From Rosellinia necatrix (taxonomy: Eukaryota; Ascomycota; Sordariomycetes; Xylariales; Xylariaceae): a DNA stretch of 64,000 nucleotides. The notes beneath the pieces were generated by a model that was given only the letters and a program-made list of their open reading frames with translations, did no database searches and had not been told where the DNA came from. The stretch lies in NCBI GenBank assembly GCA_021209875.1, contig JAGYVD010000008.1:1053501-1117500 (forward strand), read 5' to 3'. Position 1 is the first letter of the stretch, and each line of letters opens with the position of its first letter. The position numbers were made by a program, and so were the translations under genes. Positions 1 to 9,385 of the stretch are shown in pieces.

Positions 1-373
1 GCAGCCAGACGAAGACCCAGCCCCAATATCGACGAGCACGACCATTGTTGAAGATGTGGCAACCGCTATTCTCACGACATCCACTCTCTCGTCTATTCCG
101 CCCCCAACGCACTCGTCGACGAAAGGATCTATGGCGTCCGTAGGGGTCGACCCGGTGACGGACGAGCCAAAGCGGCCAACGCGCCCAGCCAAGCCCGAAA
201 AAACTAACGAACCACAGCCTACCGAAGGATCCCAACAAGATGCATCCGACAAGCCTGAGACGCCAGATGAGAGTAAGGCTAGTTCTTGGTGGGACTCGGT
301 CAAAGAAGGATTTGGCTGGGTCAAGGATAAATTCCACGAAATCATTGACCAAGTCAACACCGCGGGCAGCTAA
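1..373 (+). CDS. 3' end of an unidentified protein gene (partial)
   Basis: The frame is open from base 2 to a TAA at 371-373, so this is the C-terminal ~123 residues of a gene that starts outside the window. The visible part begins with a Thr/Ser/Pro-rich, probably disordered stretch, continues through a Lys/Pro/Glu-rich segment, and ends in a short amphipathic tail rich in Trp, Phe and Lys (WWDSVKEGFGWVKDKFHEI). The codon at 56 is GTG inside the open frame and is not a start. I do not recognise the family; the composition would suit the C-terminal tail of a secreted or membrane-associated protein, but this is a guess. A T-rich tract follows at about 399-420 in the presumed 3' UTR. Confidence 0.55.
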   Translation, partial: QPDEDPAPISTSTTIVEDVATAILTTSTLSSIPPPTHSSTKGSMASVGVDPVTDEPKRPTRPAKPEKTNEPQPTEGSQQDASDKPETPDESKASSWWDSVKEGFGWVKDKFHEIIDQVNTAGS

Positions 374-1819
374 AGCATCATTTTCCCACCTTACGGGTTT
401 TTTTTTTGGTTTTTTTTTCTTATCACTAAAAAGATTCCCTTTGTATGTCATTGTTCTGTTGGATGTCAGGCGCTAATGGTTTGGTTGGTTTGGGGATTTG
501 ACAACCTAGAGAGCTTGATTATATTTGTAACGCTTTTCCCCTATAAGTTAATACCTGTACACTAAGTAACATTTTCGGGTTTGGCGGTGGAGCTCCAGCG
601 GGTATTAGTCAGAAGCTTAGTTAGATCGGAGGTTATACCTAGGTAGGGCCGTGTATGAATTTTATAAGATCTAGACCGTCCAGCGTTATGGCATTCTAAG
701 GCCATTGTAGTTGCGTGGGTGTTTGGTCCATATACCACCATTTTGTTACTCACGATCCTTGTATTTTGAAGTTTGAGGAGGCTGATGGTCGCACTTTTGC
801 CTATGATAGGTCCGAGGGGAGTCACGGTTTCATACAAGTATACCGAGGTAGGACACAGGGGATCAGTTACAGGGATGATGCACATGATGCCGTCAAAACA
901 CGATGCGCCCTTACAGATGACGTGTTCATCCTAATGCGAGGAGATCGCAAATACCTATGTACCATGTATATATGTACAGGCCATACGAGACGAAATGCTC
1001 CTGATGGATGATTTTGAATGCGGCGACCACGAGACAAGATTGGCCAAAAATGAGTATCCAGCTAGCGTGAGAGGCCAGGATCATTACCAAGATTGGGTTG
1101 TGATCAAAGACAGGGATTATTGATCTACGGGGAAACAATGCAACGACGCTGATTGGACAGGAAACGCGATGGAGGGAACCAGCCTCCTGTCGTTGTTTAG
1201 AAAGGACCCAGAATGAAGGCAACCGGATTTGCAAAAAAGCCCCCCCAAAAAGTACCGCCCATGCAGCTCGAACGGCGTCGTTGGTTACAAAACGAAGGCG
1301 GAGGAATGGTCACCCCGGGGGGAAGGACTAGGCCATTCCTATCTCCAGCAATCGGATCTCTGACCACCCGTCTTGCATGGCCCCCCTGCGTCATGGTACA
1401 GCGTCTCCCGTGGTACAGCCGAGTGGCGGCGGCGGCGGCGGCGGCGGCAGCGACGGCCATCGCGAGGCACACGCAGGCACGTAGGCACGCAGGCACGCAG
1501 GCACGCAGGCTGAGGCCCCCCTGAGGCCTACGACAAGTTTGAATATTGTGGCGCAGGGAAGTTACAAATATATAATGTGAGACCACGACCCATCAGTGAG
1601 AGAGGATAAGAGGGGGGAAGGAAGGGAGGGTCCATCCATCTATCAATCCATCCTATTCTGTTATCACATCATCTCGCACGCGCAAAAGAACTCTATATCT
1701 AGTTACATCTATACATATAGAATATAAATATATAACCCCCTCCCCTCCCCTCCCCTCCCCGACCCTCATCGTCGCGGTCGTCGAAAACCAAACAGCCACA
1801 CCAGTCTCACACACACACA
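374..1819. other. Intergenic spacer with simple repeats; promoter side of the lipase
   Basis: No supportable gene. It holds a GGC/GCG trinucleotide tract at about 1425-1448, an 8-bp AGGCACGC-type tandem repeat at about 1471-1510 and a CTCCC pentanucleotide run at about 1735-1761. The last lies directly downstream of an AT stretch (TATAGAATATAAATATATAA, 1716-1735) and about 60 bp before the lipase start. A pyrimidine-rich tract before the ATG is usual in fungal promoters. Short open frames on both strands here have no recognisable composition. Confidence 0.4.
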
Positions 1820-2728
1820 ATGCGGATCGGAGCCCAACTGAGCGCGCTCCTCGGGGCCGCCGGGGCATCGGCGCTCCCGAGCCAAGGGGCCGACACGCGT
1901 ACGCTGAGCCTCGACATCCCGAGCGCGCTGACGTCGAGCCCGCTATACGGGGCGCCGGCGAACGACTTTGGATGCCGGTCGGGGCGAAACCCGGTGGTGC
2001 TGCTGCACGGGCTGTCGGCGAACCGGGAGACGGACCTGAACCAGCTGCAGCACGCGCTGAAGCGGCGGGGTTACTGCACGTACTCGCTGACGTACGGGGC
2101 GCACGCGGTGCCGGCGTGGATAGGCGGGCTGCGGGACATGCGGGAGTCGGCGGCGCAGGTGGCGGGCTTCGTGCGGGACGTGGCGGCGCGCACGGGGGCG
2201 GCGCGCGTCGACGTCGTGGGCCACTCCGAGGGCGCCGTGCAGGCCGTGTACGTGCCGCTGACGCAGGCGGGGATCGCGCCGCTGGTCGAGCGCGTCGTCG
2301 CGCTCGCCCCGGCCGTCCACGGCGCCACGTACTTCGGCTTCACGGACCTCTGGTACCTCGGCGGCGCCGCCACGCGCGCGCTCACCGGCGCCGTCGTCGA
2401 CCTGCTCGGCTGCCCCGCCTGCGAGCAGCTCGCGCCCGATGGCCTCGTCACGGACCGGCTCGCCGCCGCCTCCGCCGGCGCCGGCATCGTGCAGGAGGGC
2501 AACAAGGTCACCGTCATCATGTCGACCGCGGACGCCCTCGTGCCCGTCGCCGTCAGCACCATCGATGAGCCCGGCGTCCGGAACGTCCTCGTGCAGACCA
2601 CCTGCCCGGACGACCCGGTCGGGCACGCCGGCATGGCCTGGGACAAGTCCGTCTGGCGCCTCGTCATCAACGCCCTCGAGGAGACGGACGAGGAGGTGTA
2701 CCCTTGCGAGAAGGGTCTTCCGTTCTAG
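1820..2728 (+). CDS. Secreted class-2 lipase / alpha-beta hydrolase
   Basis: A single-exon gene of 302 residues. The N-terminus (MRIGAQLSALLGAAGASALP) is a plausible signal peptide, so the enzyme is probably secreted. The fold is alpha/beta hydrolase of the lipase class 2 (EstA/LipA) type: an oxyanion-hole segment VVLLHGLSANRE near residues 59-70, the nucleophile elbow GHSEG with Ser136, a candidate acid Asp238 (STADALVP) and a candidate catalytic His269 (PVGHAGM). Cysteine pairs (51/86, 198/201, 262/296) could form disulfides. Length fits the family. It would hydrolyse carboxylic or triacylglycerol esters outside the cell. Third positions are strongly GC-biased. The start is the first ATG after the CTCCC/TATA-like leader. 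Exact substrate cannot be read from the sequence. Confidence 0.85.
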   Translation: MRIGAQLSALLGAAGASALPSQGADTRTLSLDIPSALTSSPLYGAPANDFGCRSGRNPVVLLHGLSANRETDLNQLQHALKRRGYCTYSLTYGAHAVPAWIGGLRDMRESAAQVAGFVRDVAARTGAARVDVVGHSEGAVQAVYVPLTQAGIAPLVERVVALAPAVHGATYFGFTDLWYLGGAATRALTGAVVDLLGCPACEQLAPDGLVTDRLAAASAGAGIVQEGNKVTVIMSTADALVPVAVSTIDEPGVRNVLVQTTCPDDPVGHAGMAWDKSVWRLVINALEETDEEVYPCEKGLPF

Positions 2729-3289
2729 AAAAATTTGCCGTCTCGAGCGTCCTCTCGGGCCTGAGTAATTACGGAATCTGCTTTGTCTTCTTGTAAACCA
2801 AAATACGGTTTTGAATACCGGGGGCGGCAGCACGTCATACCGGATATAAGAAAGATACCCATCATATCATTATAGATATTTCATAATCATTATTACTTAG
2901 TTACCCATCGAGCTCCTTTATATGTACGCATCGCCCTTGTAGTTTTTTTTGGGCGCCGTTACCGTCATTATACAACACGGTGGTTGATTAGTACTTGAGA
3001 CGCTACTTGAAAGATTTATCATTCTCTCGCGGTCGTACAAGATTGATGACAATTAACCCCTAACAACATCGCGACAAATGAATAATAGGTGGTTTCAGTT
3101 TGGCAAACCTGGGGTTATGGCTTAATTCAGGCTTTGCTTCAACACATCCCCAACACGTCCGGTAGGTGAATCAACCCCTTATTCCCGGCAACGGGGCATC
3201 TATTGGCATTATCCCTTTATCAATAATAAATAAGAGTTAGATAACGATCCAAAAACATGATTGCCCTCCATCTTTGGCGGTGTTTTGCC
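2729..3289. other. Intergenic, no gene seen
   Basis: Moderately AT-rich spacer after the lipase. No coding signal or repeat family recognised. Confidence 0.4.
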
Positions 3290-4489
3290 GGGCCCCATCA
3301 TCGCCGCCATCATTCTCACCCTGCTCCCCTTCAACACGGCCGAGCCGCACCGGGGTTCGCGGCCCCGCAAGGCGTAGCGTAACCCCGCGTCCCGAAGCAA
3401 GCGGGCACACGGGCTACGGGCACTAGGGCGATGTCAACCCGGAGCAGTAGATCGACGACTTCGAGAAGGCGCCGCACGACAGGACGCCACCCATCCATAC
3501 ACCAGCAGCCAAGTGGAGGGGAAACCTACTACCCATCGACGTGGCGCGGTGGCAAATATTGCTCTTTGCCCGGACCCTTTTCAACCCCTTTGGAGCTGTT
3601 GATCCAAGACCGAGACGATATGCGTTTGTGGCGTCCTCTAGGCGCCAGACTCCCCTCCAGCGGGTGGACGAGGTACACGATCCCTGACCCAGCGCCGCCA
3701 GAACCTCCAAGGACGGTGTGATACTTATCTCAGACGATGATGATTCAGACTACGGCGGTTTTGACGACGGCCGGTCCGATGTGTCTCTTCACTCAATTTA
3801 TGAGTTGCTGGCGTTTACCAACCGAATAGCTATTCAATCTTGCGATACAGCTGATCCAGGTATGTGTTAGCACTTTCCAGCCCTAGGTCCGACGAAAGTT
3901 GGCTGACAATCTCCCCAGACGCAGGTCTTAATAGGGCATCTGATGCCACTAGCGATGGCAATGCCGCAGAGCCGTCCTTCACAGGCGGGACGGCGGGGCT
4001 GGTTTAAGAGGCTGCATCCCTACTGTTAGGTGCCCCTGAAGCATCCTATAGCTCTGGCGTCTCCAGCAAGGCCGTCGCCTCCCTCGTCAGCGCTTCAGAC
4101 AGATCCGAATTCGCCTAGCTGCATTAGCAATGCCTTATGCGAAGACAACCGCATATCGATGGTCAGGGATGCCACATGCGACGGGATGGTTCGGAACACA
4201 CCAGGAGCCTTATGCCCTACAAGCGAAGCTGGAGTACCGTTACTTAAACGGTATGATCCAGATGTGGTGTGATTCAATGTTTTCTTCGGCGAACCGGAAG
4301 GAACAGAGCTCGCATCAAGAGGGCACGCTATGTCATGATGCGGCCGCCTATAAAGCGAGCGAAAGCGAAGTCAAGCCAGCCGAAGGGAGGCTGGGGTCAA
4401 GACGAAAGAAGAAGGCAGCTTGCTACCCCCCGCATAATCCTCCTGGTGCTTATGCTTGTCCCGACAATGATGGCGATGGCGATAGCTAG
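3290..4489 (+). pseudogene. Decayed unidentified gene with several in-frame stops
   Basis: Reading frame 1 from about 3290 to 3859 gives protein-like sequence (for example IDDFEKAPHDRTPP, DVARWQILLFARTLFNPFGA, then an acidic SDDDDSDYGGFDDG stretch) broken by TAG at 3424 and 3448 and TGA at 3685. A textbook fungal intron follows at 3860-3918 (GTATGT donor, GGCTGAC branch, CCCCAG acceptor). The frame resumes as DAGLNRASDATSDGNAAEPS and meets TAA at 4005 and TAG at about 4113. A further open stretch in another frame runs to 4489. Every one of these stops could arise from CAG, CAA or CGA by a C-to-T change, the direction expected of repeat-induced point mutation (RIP). I do not recognise the ancestral protein. 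The good splice signals combined with stops point to a once-functional gene. Confidence 0.5.
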
Positions 4490-4839
4490 GCTAATCCGCG
4501 AGACGGAAGATGGATAATGGCGTTGGACTTACGGGCACCCGCAAGCGTAGCAAAATCAAATCCCCGACCCCCGGCTGCTTGTCAGCGATCGGTATAATCG
4601 GCTTTGGATTGCTTTGGCGAGAGTTCAGCATCGACTATGTCCGGCTATTGCATCATCCATTTTTGTAGGTAGATACTCTCGAGCTGTGCCTCGAGAGCTG
4701 TTGGATAATATTAAACAGAAACACTATTATTGAACCGGATGAAGAACTAGCCAACTGAGGTTGGTGTTTCAAAGGAAGTGATATATGCATTCTGAATCTA
4801 GACAGCCGGCCTGCTGCCTACCCTCCCCGGCGGACAGCA

Positions 4840-5100
4840 ATAGTTTTTGGGTCAACGGTTCTGACAATATCCAAAACGATAGTGCCGTCTGCCCCTCTTT
4901 ATCCCAGCCGGTAGAATCGGAGTTCGTGCCGATACTGTCCGCGCAAGTAACAGCTTGACGACGTCCCCGTGCCCGTTCTCTGCCGCAAACGATAGTGGTG
5001 TCCGCCCGTCCTTGTCCCCAGAATTTACTTCAATGCTATTCGTCACAAGCAGCGGCTCGAGAGGGGAGCAGGTTTTGAAAGCCCAGGGACATTGCTCGAT
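4840..5100 (-). pseudogene. Ankyrin-repeat gene fragment
   Basis: On the minus strand an ankyrin repeat is readable: VNSGDKDGRTPLSFAAENGH, followed by GDVVKLLLAR. A second, degenerate repeat (WDKEGQTALSFW) follows in a different frame around 4850-4920, so the array is frameshifted. Two units with no start codon or neighbouring domains make this a remnant of a larger ankyrin protein. It lies immediately downstream of the decayed DUF7924 gene on the same strand, and the two are probably separate pieces of the same damaged region. Ankyrin proteins mediate protein-protein contacts; no function is expected of this fragment. Confidence 0.6.
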
Positions 5101-5128
5101 AATAACTTGAAGCCAGACGGCTGGGGGA

Positions 5129-6654
5129 CTAGTTCCTACTCTTCCTCCTCTTAGGCCCCCCTGGGTCTGCAAATGAAGTGCCTGGGGTATCCTTCTCCTG
5201 CCTGGTATTGTTCGACCGGCTTTCCCGCTCAACGGACAGTAGCACGGAGTCAACATCCGGCTGCGGTAGATGCTGGCTCCTCAAGTACTAAGAAAGGCCG
5301 GTTTCCGAAAGTGACGCGACGCCGAAGTCCAAGTTAGACGGCAATTGGTCGATAGCCGAGCAAATCATCTTGAAATGGGTCGGCATCCATATGTCGTAGA
5401 TGTTCTTGGTAAATCGATACGCCGTCCGCTTCTCTTTTCCATCGAGTGCCGTGAACGAGAAGTCGTGGGCGTTCTGGCGGTCCGCCATGTCCAGCCCTGC
5501 GGCGCCACACTTCACCTCGCACGTCAGAAACGGGAAATACATGTAGTACGTCGCCATGAACAGGGACTGGTCTCCAGCGATGAAGTCGCCAATGAATGGT
5601 GACAGCTTGGTCAGCTGGTCCTCGGTGAATGCCTCTCTTCTGAACCCAACGGAATAGTCTGGCTGGGGACGAGTGCCGGTTAGCGGGACCGAGTTGTTCC
5701 AGCCCTCGTTCACGCTTTCGGTAAGGTGTCTAAGGTCCTTAGCACGGGGGGCAAGTGATTCCACCGAAGCAACGATAAGCCGTGAAACATCCCGAATAAT
5801 CCTAGCTTCATTCCTATCCGCGATGTTGCAACAAACATCCGTGAAGATATCATCGTCAAAGAGTGTCTCGTTGGGAACTGATTGTTCACTGCTAAGGAGG
5901 TCCTGGATAAGATGCTTGCTCGTGTCCAAGATACCAAGCTCAGATACGTCCATGTATGAGCCCTTGGTCTCGAGCAGGAGCGTGTACCGCAAGTCCCTAT
6001 ACGGCGTACTCTTCTCCTCTCTCGGCTTTTGATCGCTGGGCGTCATGGATATAGCAGAGCCCGACCGCTCACAGGACAGATCGAACGAGTATTTCTTCCG
6101 CGCAAGTCGACGCTCCACGGCGGGATCCATCTCCGAGGTTTCTTCTGGCCAGCATTGTTCCTCTGGCCAGCGTCCTTCCTCCGTCCAGAAAGCAACCGAG
6201 TCAGTCTGCTTAGGGTTGTCGCTGCAAACCTCAGGCTCTCCAAATGTGTTCTCGGCAACGTGTGTACGGGATGTCTGTTGTCGCTCCGGGTCTGGGCCTA
6301 GGCTAGGCTCGAGTACATTTTCAATGGACTGCTTGCGCTTGGGACCTGTGCTCTGGACACGCGCTGATAGATCCTGTGATCCAGCCTAGCTTTGAAACAT
6401 CACAGTGTAATGCAAAAGGCATACTTTCCGAGACGGCGCCTCGCCGATTGTAGACGAACGTAGGTGATCGCGTTTAGTACGCTTGGTTGCGCGCTGCTCT
6501 TCGAAGCGACCGCGCTTTCGAGGGATGCCTTGGCACGATGGGGTGTTAGCGGAAGGGATGTCCTTTAGCGCCGCGAAGAATAAGTACCCTCACCCTTGGA
6601 AGCCGGTGATGGCAGCCCCTTCTGGGCCGCTGTTTCGGCTCGAGTGCGGGCCAT
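5129..6654 (-). pseudogene. DUF7924-family gene, internally deleted and prematurely stopped
   Basis: A fungal DUF7924-like protein of unknown function, recognised from motifs such as FIAGDQSLFMATYYMYFPFL, CEVKCGAAGLDMADRQNAH and KNIYDIWMPTH. The ATG at 6654 opens exon 1 (MARTRAETAAQKGLPSPASK). The frame is then interrupted near 6590-6570, either by a frameshift or by an intron with GTGAGG donor, GCTAAC branch and weak AAG acceptor. It continues (RKRGRFEEQRATKR) to a GTATGC donor at 6424; exon 2 resumes near 6373 and is open through the internal ATG at 6130 to a TAG at 5288. Beyond that TAG the same frame continues for about 53 codons, ending PKRRKSRN at 5129, so the TAG looks like a nonsense change of CAG. 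From memory of the family, about 50 residues are missing between ADRQNAH and DFSFTALDGKE (junction near 5465). Confidence 0.7.
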
Positions 6655-7869
6655 GGCGACGAGAATGCTGGTGAGCGGCGAGGTGGTTAGTTTGTGTAGA
6701 TGCTGCTTGTAGGCGCGGCTTGTAGGCGCGGTGTTGAAACCAGCGAGTTGAATGCTGAATTGCCCTGCTCCGTTGAAATTGAGGGGCCTGAAGGCTGCCG
6801 GGTTATAGTTGTTTACCACGCTCGTCAACACCAATGAAGTGAACCACTTGTATTTAGTAAGGGATGACAATAGCGGTTCCGTTGGAAATAAGTCGTCCTT
6901 ACGCTTCCAACTGTAAAGTATTTTATTCGTGCACATGGGGAATGAGACGATCAATGAGGCGCAAGGAAATAGAAATCAATTCGAGTAATTCACTGGAATG
7001 TTGGTCCCAAAAACGGTCTGCAAAACACGGTCTGCAGAAGTGAAGCTTCAAAATTTACATGGAAATGGTGGTATAACCCCCCTTTTATGCCACCGAGGCC
7101 AATTTAGACCCCTAGTATCCATTTCCTACCGCGCCTCGACAGATCTAAACTTATATATATCTTTTACTCTAGGGGTCAACTCAGTCGAAACAATAAATCT
7201 AATCGTCGCTGAAGCAGCGTATGTTCTTCTTCTATTTTAAATCAGAGACAATAGCTAATCTCGCCAATACTTTTATTATGTATGCCATGGTTCTTATTAT
7301 ATTTATCCTCGGCAACTGTATAACCAAGAGTTAGTGCGCTACGTGGTGCGCCAACCGCCGCCGCAAGCATGAGCATGGGTAGTACAAGATCCGTTAAGGG
7401 ATCATACTCGGCCGTCTATGAACCGGTGCCATATCACAGATCAATGACACCAGCTCGGCAAATCTACGATCTGTCGGTGCACGGCCGCATCCATACGCCG
7501 ACGGACATTTACATCGGTAGCCAGAGAAAAGTCACGGATCCACTATCAGAATTCGTTATTAGAGCCAAACATGCCTCTTCTCGGTGCTAAGTCCGCATTG
7601 CACCCCCGGGAACAATTTTATTTTTTTCTAATTCTTATGTGTCAGTTGGTTACTCTGATTCTTTTGTCATTTTCGATGTCTTATCCTGCAAATTCTCTTC
7701 GGCCTCGGAAAAGGGAAACAAAACAAAGAAGGAAGAAGAAAACAATACGAAAGATAACAGAACGGAGGGAATGAAAGGGAAAGGAACCATAGACAGAAGC
7801 GATACTTCCCTGTTTGGACTTATATTTGGCATCAGCTATAAGTTGACTGCCACGGTCCGTAGTGTAACT
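6655..7869. other. AT-rich spacer with one dispersed repeat copy
   Basis: No gene seen. It contains copy 1 of a short dispersed repeat (7050-7130, listed separately) and low-complexity purine-rich DNA near 7705-7775. Confidence 0.4.
7050..7130 (+). repeat. Dispersed repeat R2, copy 1
   Basis: About 80 bp resembling 9513-9591 in the same orientation. Both carry a shared core of TTTTATGCCAC, then GGCCAATTTAG, then CCCCTA, then a TTCC(C)TACC end. The copies differ by substitutions and small gaps, as expected of an old transposon fragment. Confidence 0.5.
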
Positions 7870-8028
7870 TTAGTGGGCTGGGCCACAACCGCCGCAGAAG
7901 GTGTGGTGGCAACCCTGGCAGTAGCTGAACCTGAAAGCCTGCGTCTTTTGACACTTGCAGCAGTAGTAACCCGCTTCACTGCCATCGTTGCTAGCGTGAG
8001 CAGGGTGGTTGTAGTAAAAGGAACCCAT
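7870..8028 (-). CDS. Small Cys-rich (zinc-ribbon-like) protein, 52 aa
   Basis: A 52-codon frame from an ATG at 8028 in good context (GATAAGATGG) to a TGA at 7870. The N-terminal ~20 residues are Tyr/His/Asn-rich. The C-terminal half carries a dense cysteine pattern: CCKC at 23-26, then CQGCHH at 37-42 and CGGC at 45-48, i.e. CC-x-C-x10-C-x2-C-H-x3-C-x2-C. That spacing suits one or two bound zinc ions. Small fungal proteins with this kind of pattern are familiar to me, but I know of no assigned function. The frame is open for another 98 codons upstream with a hydrophobic stretch, but that part looks like leader DNA. It appears intact while both neighbours are decayed, which suggests either selection or recent origin. 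Confidence 0.5.
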   Translation of the reverse strand: MGSFYYNHPAHASNDGSEAGYYCCKCQKTQAFRFSYCQGCHHTFCGGCGPAH

Positions 8029-8469
8029 CTTATCAGTTTGATTAAGTGACCCGGGGATTGAATGTTGGAGAATGTAGTGCTGTGTCGTGAAGCAATTGGT
8101 ATGTTTCCCTTTCGGTTCCTGTGTGGAAAGTTGGAGAGGATGATGATGGGTTGAGAGACTTTTGTTGGTCAGGATATCGACGACCAATTTATACACGATT
8201 CCTGAGCATAAGAATACACCAATCAGGTAAACCATACACTCTGTTCTTGGAACACCCGTGGTGTCTGAGGAGCTCCTCGTTCGTATCGTGATACTTTCTT
8301 TAGGCTGTGAACGGTGGTCCACCCGTGTTTGGTGTCGGAGGCATTCAAGTTCTAAATTTTTGGTATTATTTTTATTTACAAGCTAAGTTTGTGAAATTCC
8401 CTAATCGCCAAAGCTAGGCCTTTTATTTTCTCGCTGTTGATATTGTATTACTTCCTCTTTATCCCCAAA

Positions 8470-9385
8470 CTAAGTTCCCTGACAAGCGCTCTGTGATGCC
8501 CTCGGCCCAGGGCGGAATTAACACCGCATCTTCTAGATCGGTAATCTGGACGTTGCGCCATCCGAGGCCACCATTCTGCTGTTTTAAAGAATTCATCATG
8601 ATGTTAGTAGGTTTGATATCTGTCAACTATGTTAGCGCACATGTCACAACCGCGTGAGGCACTGATCGGTGTGGATGATATGCTCATCGTGCAGGTCAGC
8701 GAGACCAGTAAGAGCATCCTTTATGATGGTCTTTCTGGCGATCGGAGAAAGGGCTGCGGTGTCGACATGGAACAGTCCTTTCTTGTGATAGGGGAAGTGT
8801 CATGCAAAGAATACCCAGAGTGAGGTCTAGTCACTATGAGGTAACAGCTGGGTCGCAGGTAGATAGCCAAGTATAGGGGTAGGGCTCAATATCATTAATT
8901 CTTGGGCCTACCATCTAGGTGGAAGGCCTTCAGTCCTTATATACACAGACATATCTCTAGAGCTACACATAGGGTAGCTGGTACCTCACCATGTGCTTTA
9001 TCCTCCTGACAGGGAGACGAACATATACCGCTCAAGAATGCTATCCACGGCTATTCGTACATTCTGAGGGTGTTCGACGCGTTCCTGTAAAGAAATAATG
9101 GAGTCGAAGGCGTCCGGGATAATACCCTTAAGAATGAACCGCTTCCCCTCGCGTCTAAAATTGGGGCGTAGTTAGGACTTCCCGTCCTCTGGTCATTCAC
9201 TCCGACAAATCTTAAGGAAAGGGTCAACTTACGTTGCACGGTACACAAACCGAATCCTCCTAACGGGGTTAAGGTGCACCGAAAGCACCTCGTCAATGAC
9301 ATAGCACTTGTCGAGAGATGACTTCAGTTGTGATCCTCTGGGCAAGTGCTGCTGTCGAGTTCGTCCGCATTCAGATCAGGGCGAT
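8470..9385 (-). pseudogene. Protein-kinase-like pseudogene split by a MITE-like insertion
   Basis: Minus-strand reading gives a divergent fungal protein-kinase-like gene. Exon 1 (about 9385-9233, ending VRRIRFVYRAT) is followed by a clean intron at 9232-9155 (GTAAGT, CTAAC, TTTTAG). Exon 2 carries a VAIK-like strand (REGKRFILKGIIPDAF) and runs to ERYMFVS at about 9013. A ~192-bp foreign segment intervenes (8819-9010). The frame then resumes with one stop, giving HFPYHKKGLF, then ALTGLADLHDEHIIHTD, which is the catalytic-loop region. An intron follows that ends GCTAAC..TTGACAG, but its donor reads ATCAGT instead of GTCAGT. After it come IKPTNIMMNS and VQITDLEDAVLIPPWAEG (DFG replaced by DLE). 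The homology ends at about 8470 with a stop; the C-lobe is missing. Confidence 0.65.
8819..9010 (-). mobile_element. MITE-like element, copy A (inside kinase pseudogene)
   Basis: A 192-bp segment that reappears inverted at 51660-51852. By hand I count about 20 transitions, 6 transversions and one gap over ~193 aligned positions. Its ends form imperfect inverted repeats: GTCAGG..TGAGGTACCAGCT at one end against GTGAGG..TGAGGTAACAGCT at the other. It has no coding capacity. The position interrupts an otherwise continuous kinase reading, so it is an insertion and not native sequence. Target-site duplication is not clear. The class is inferred from size and inverted ends. Confidence 0.65.

Noticed and set aside
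1943..2833. 296-codon open frame on the minus strand over the lipase
   Set aside because: Low-complexity Arg/Ala/His-rich antisense shadow of a GC-rich gene; the plus strand has clear catalytic motifs.
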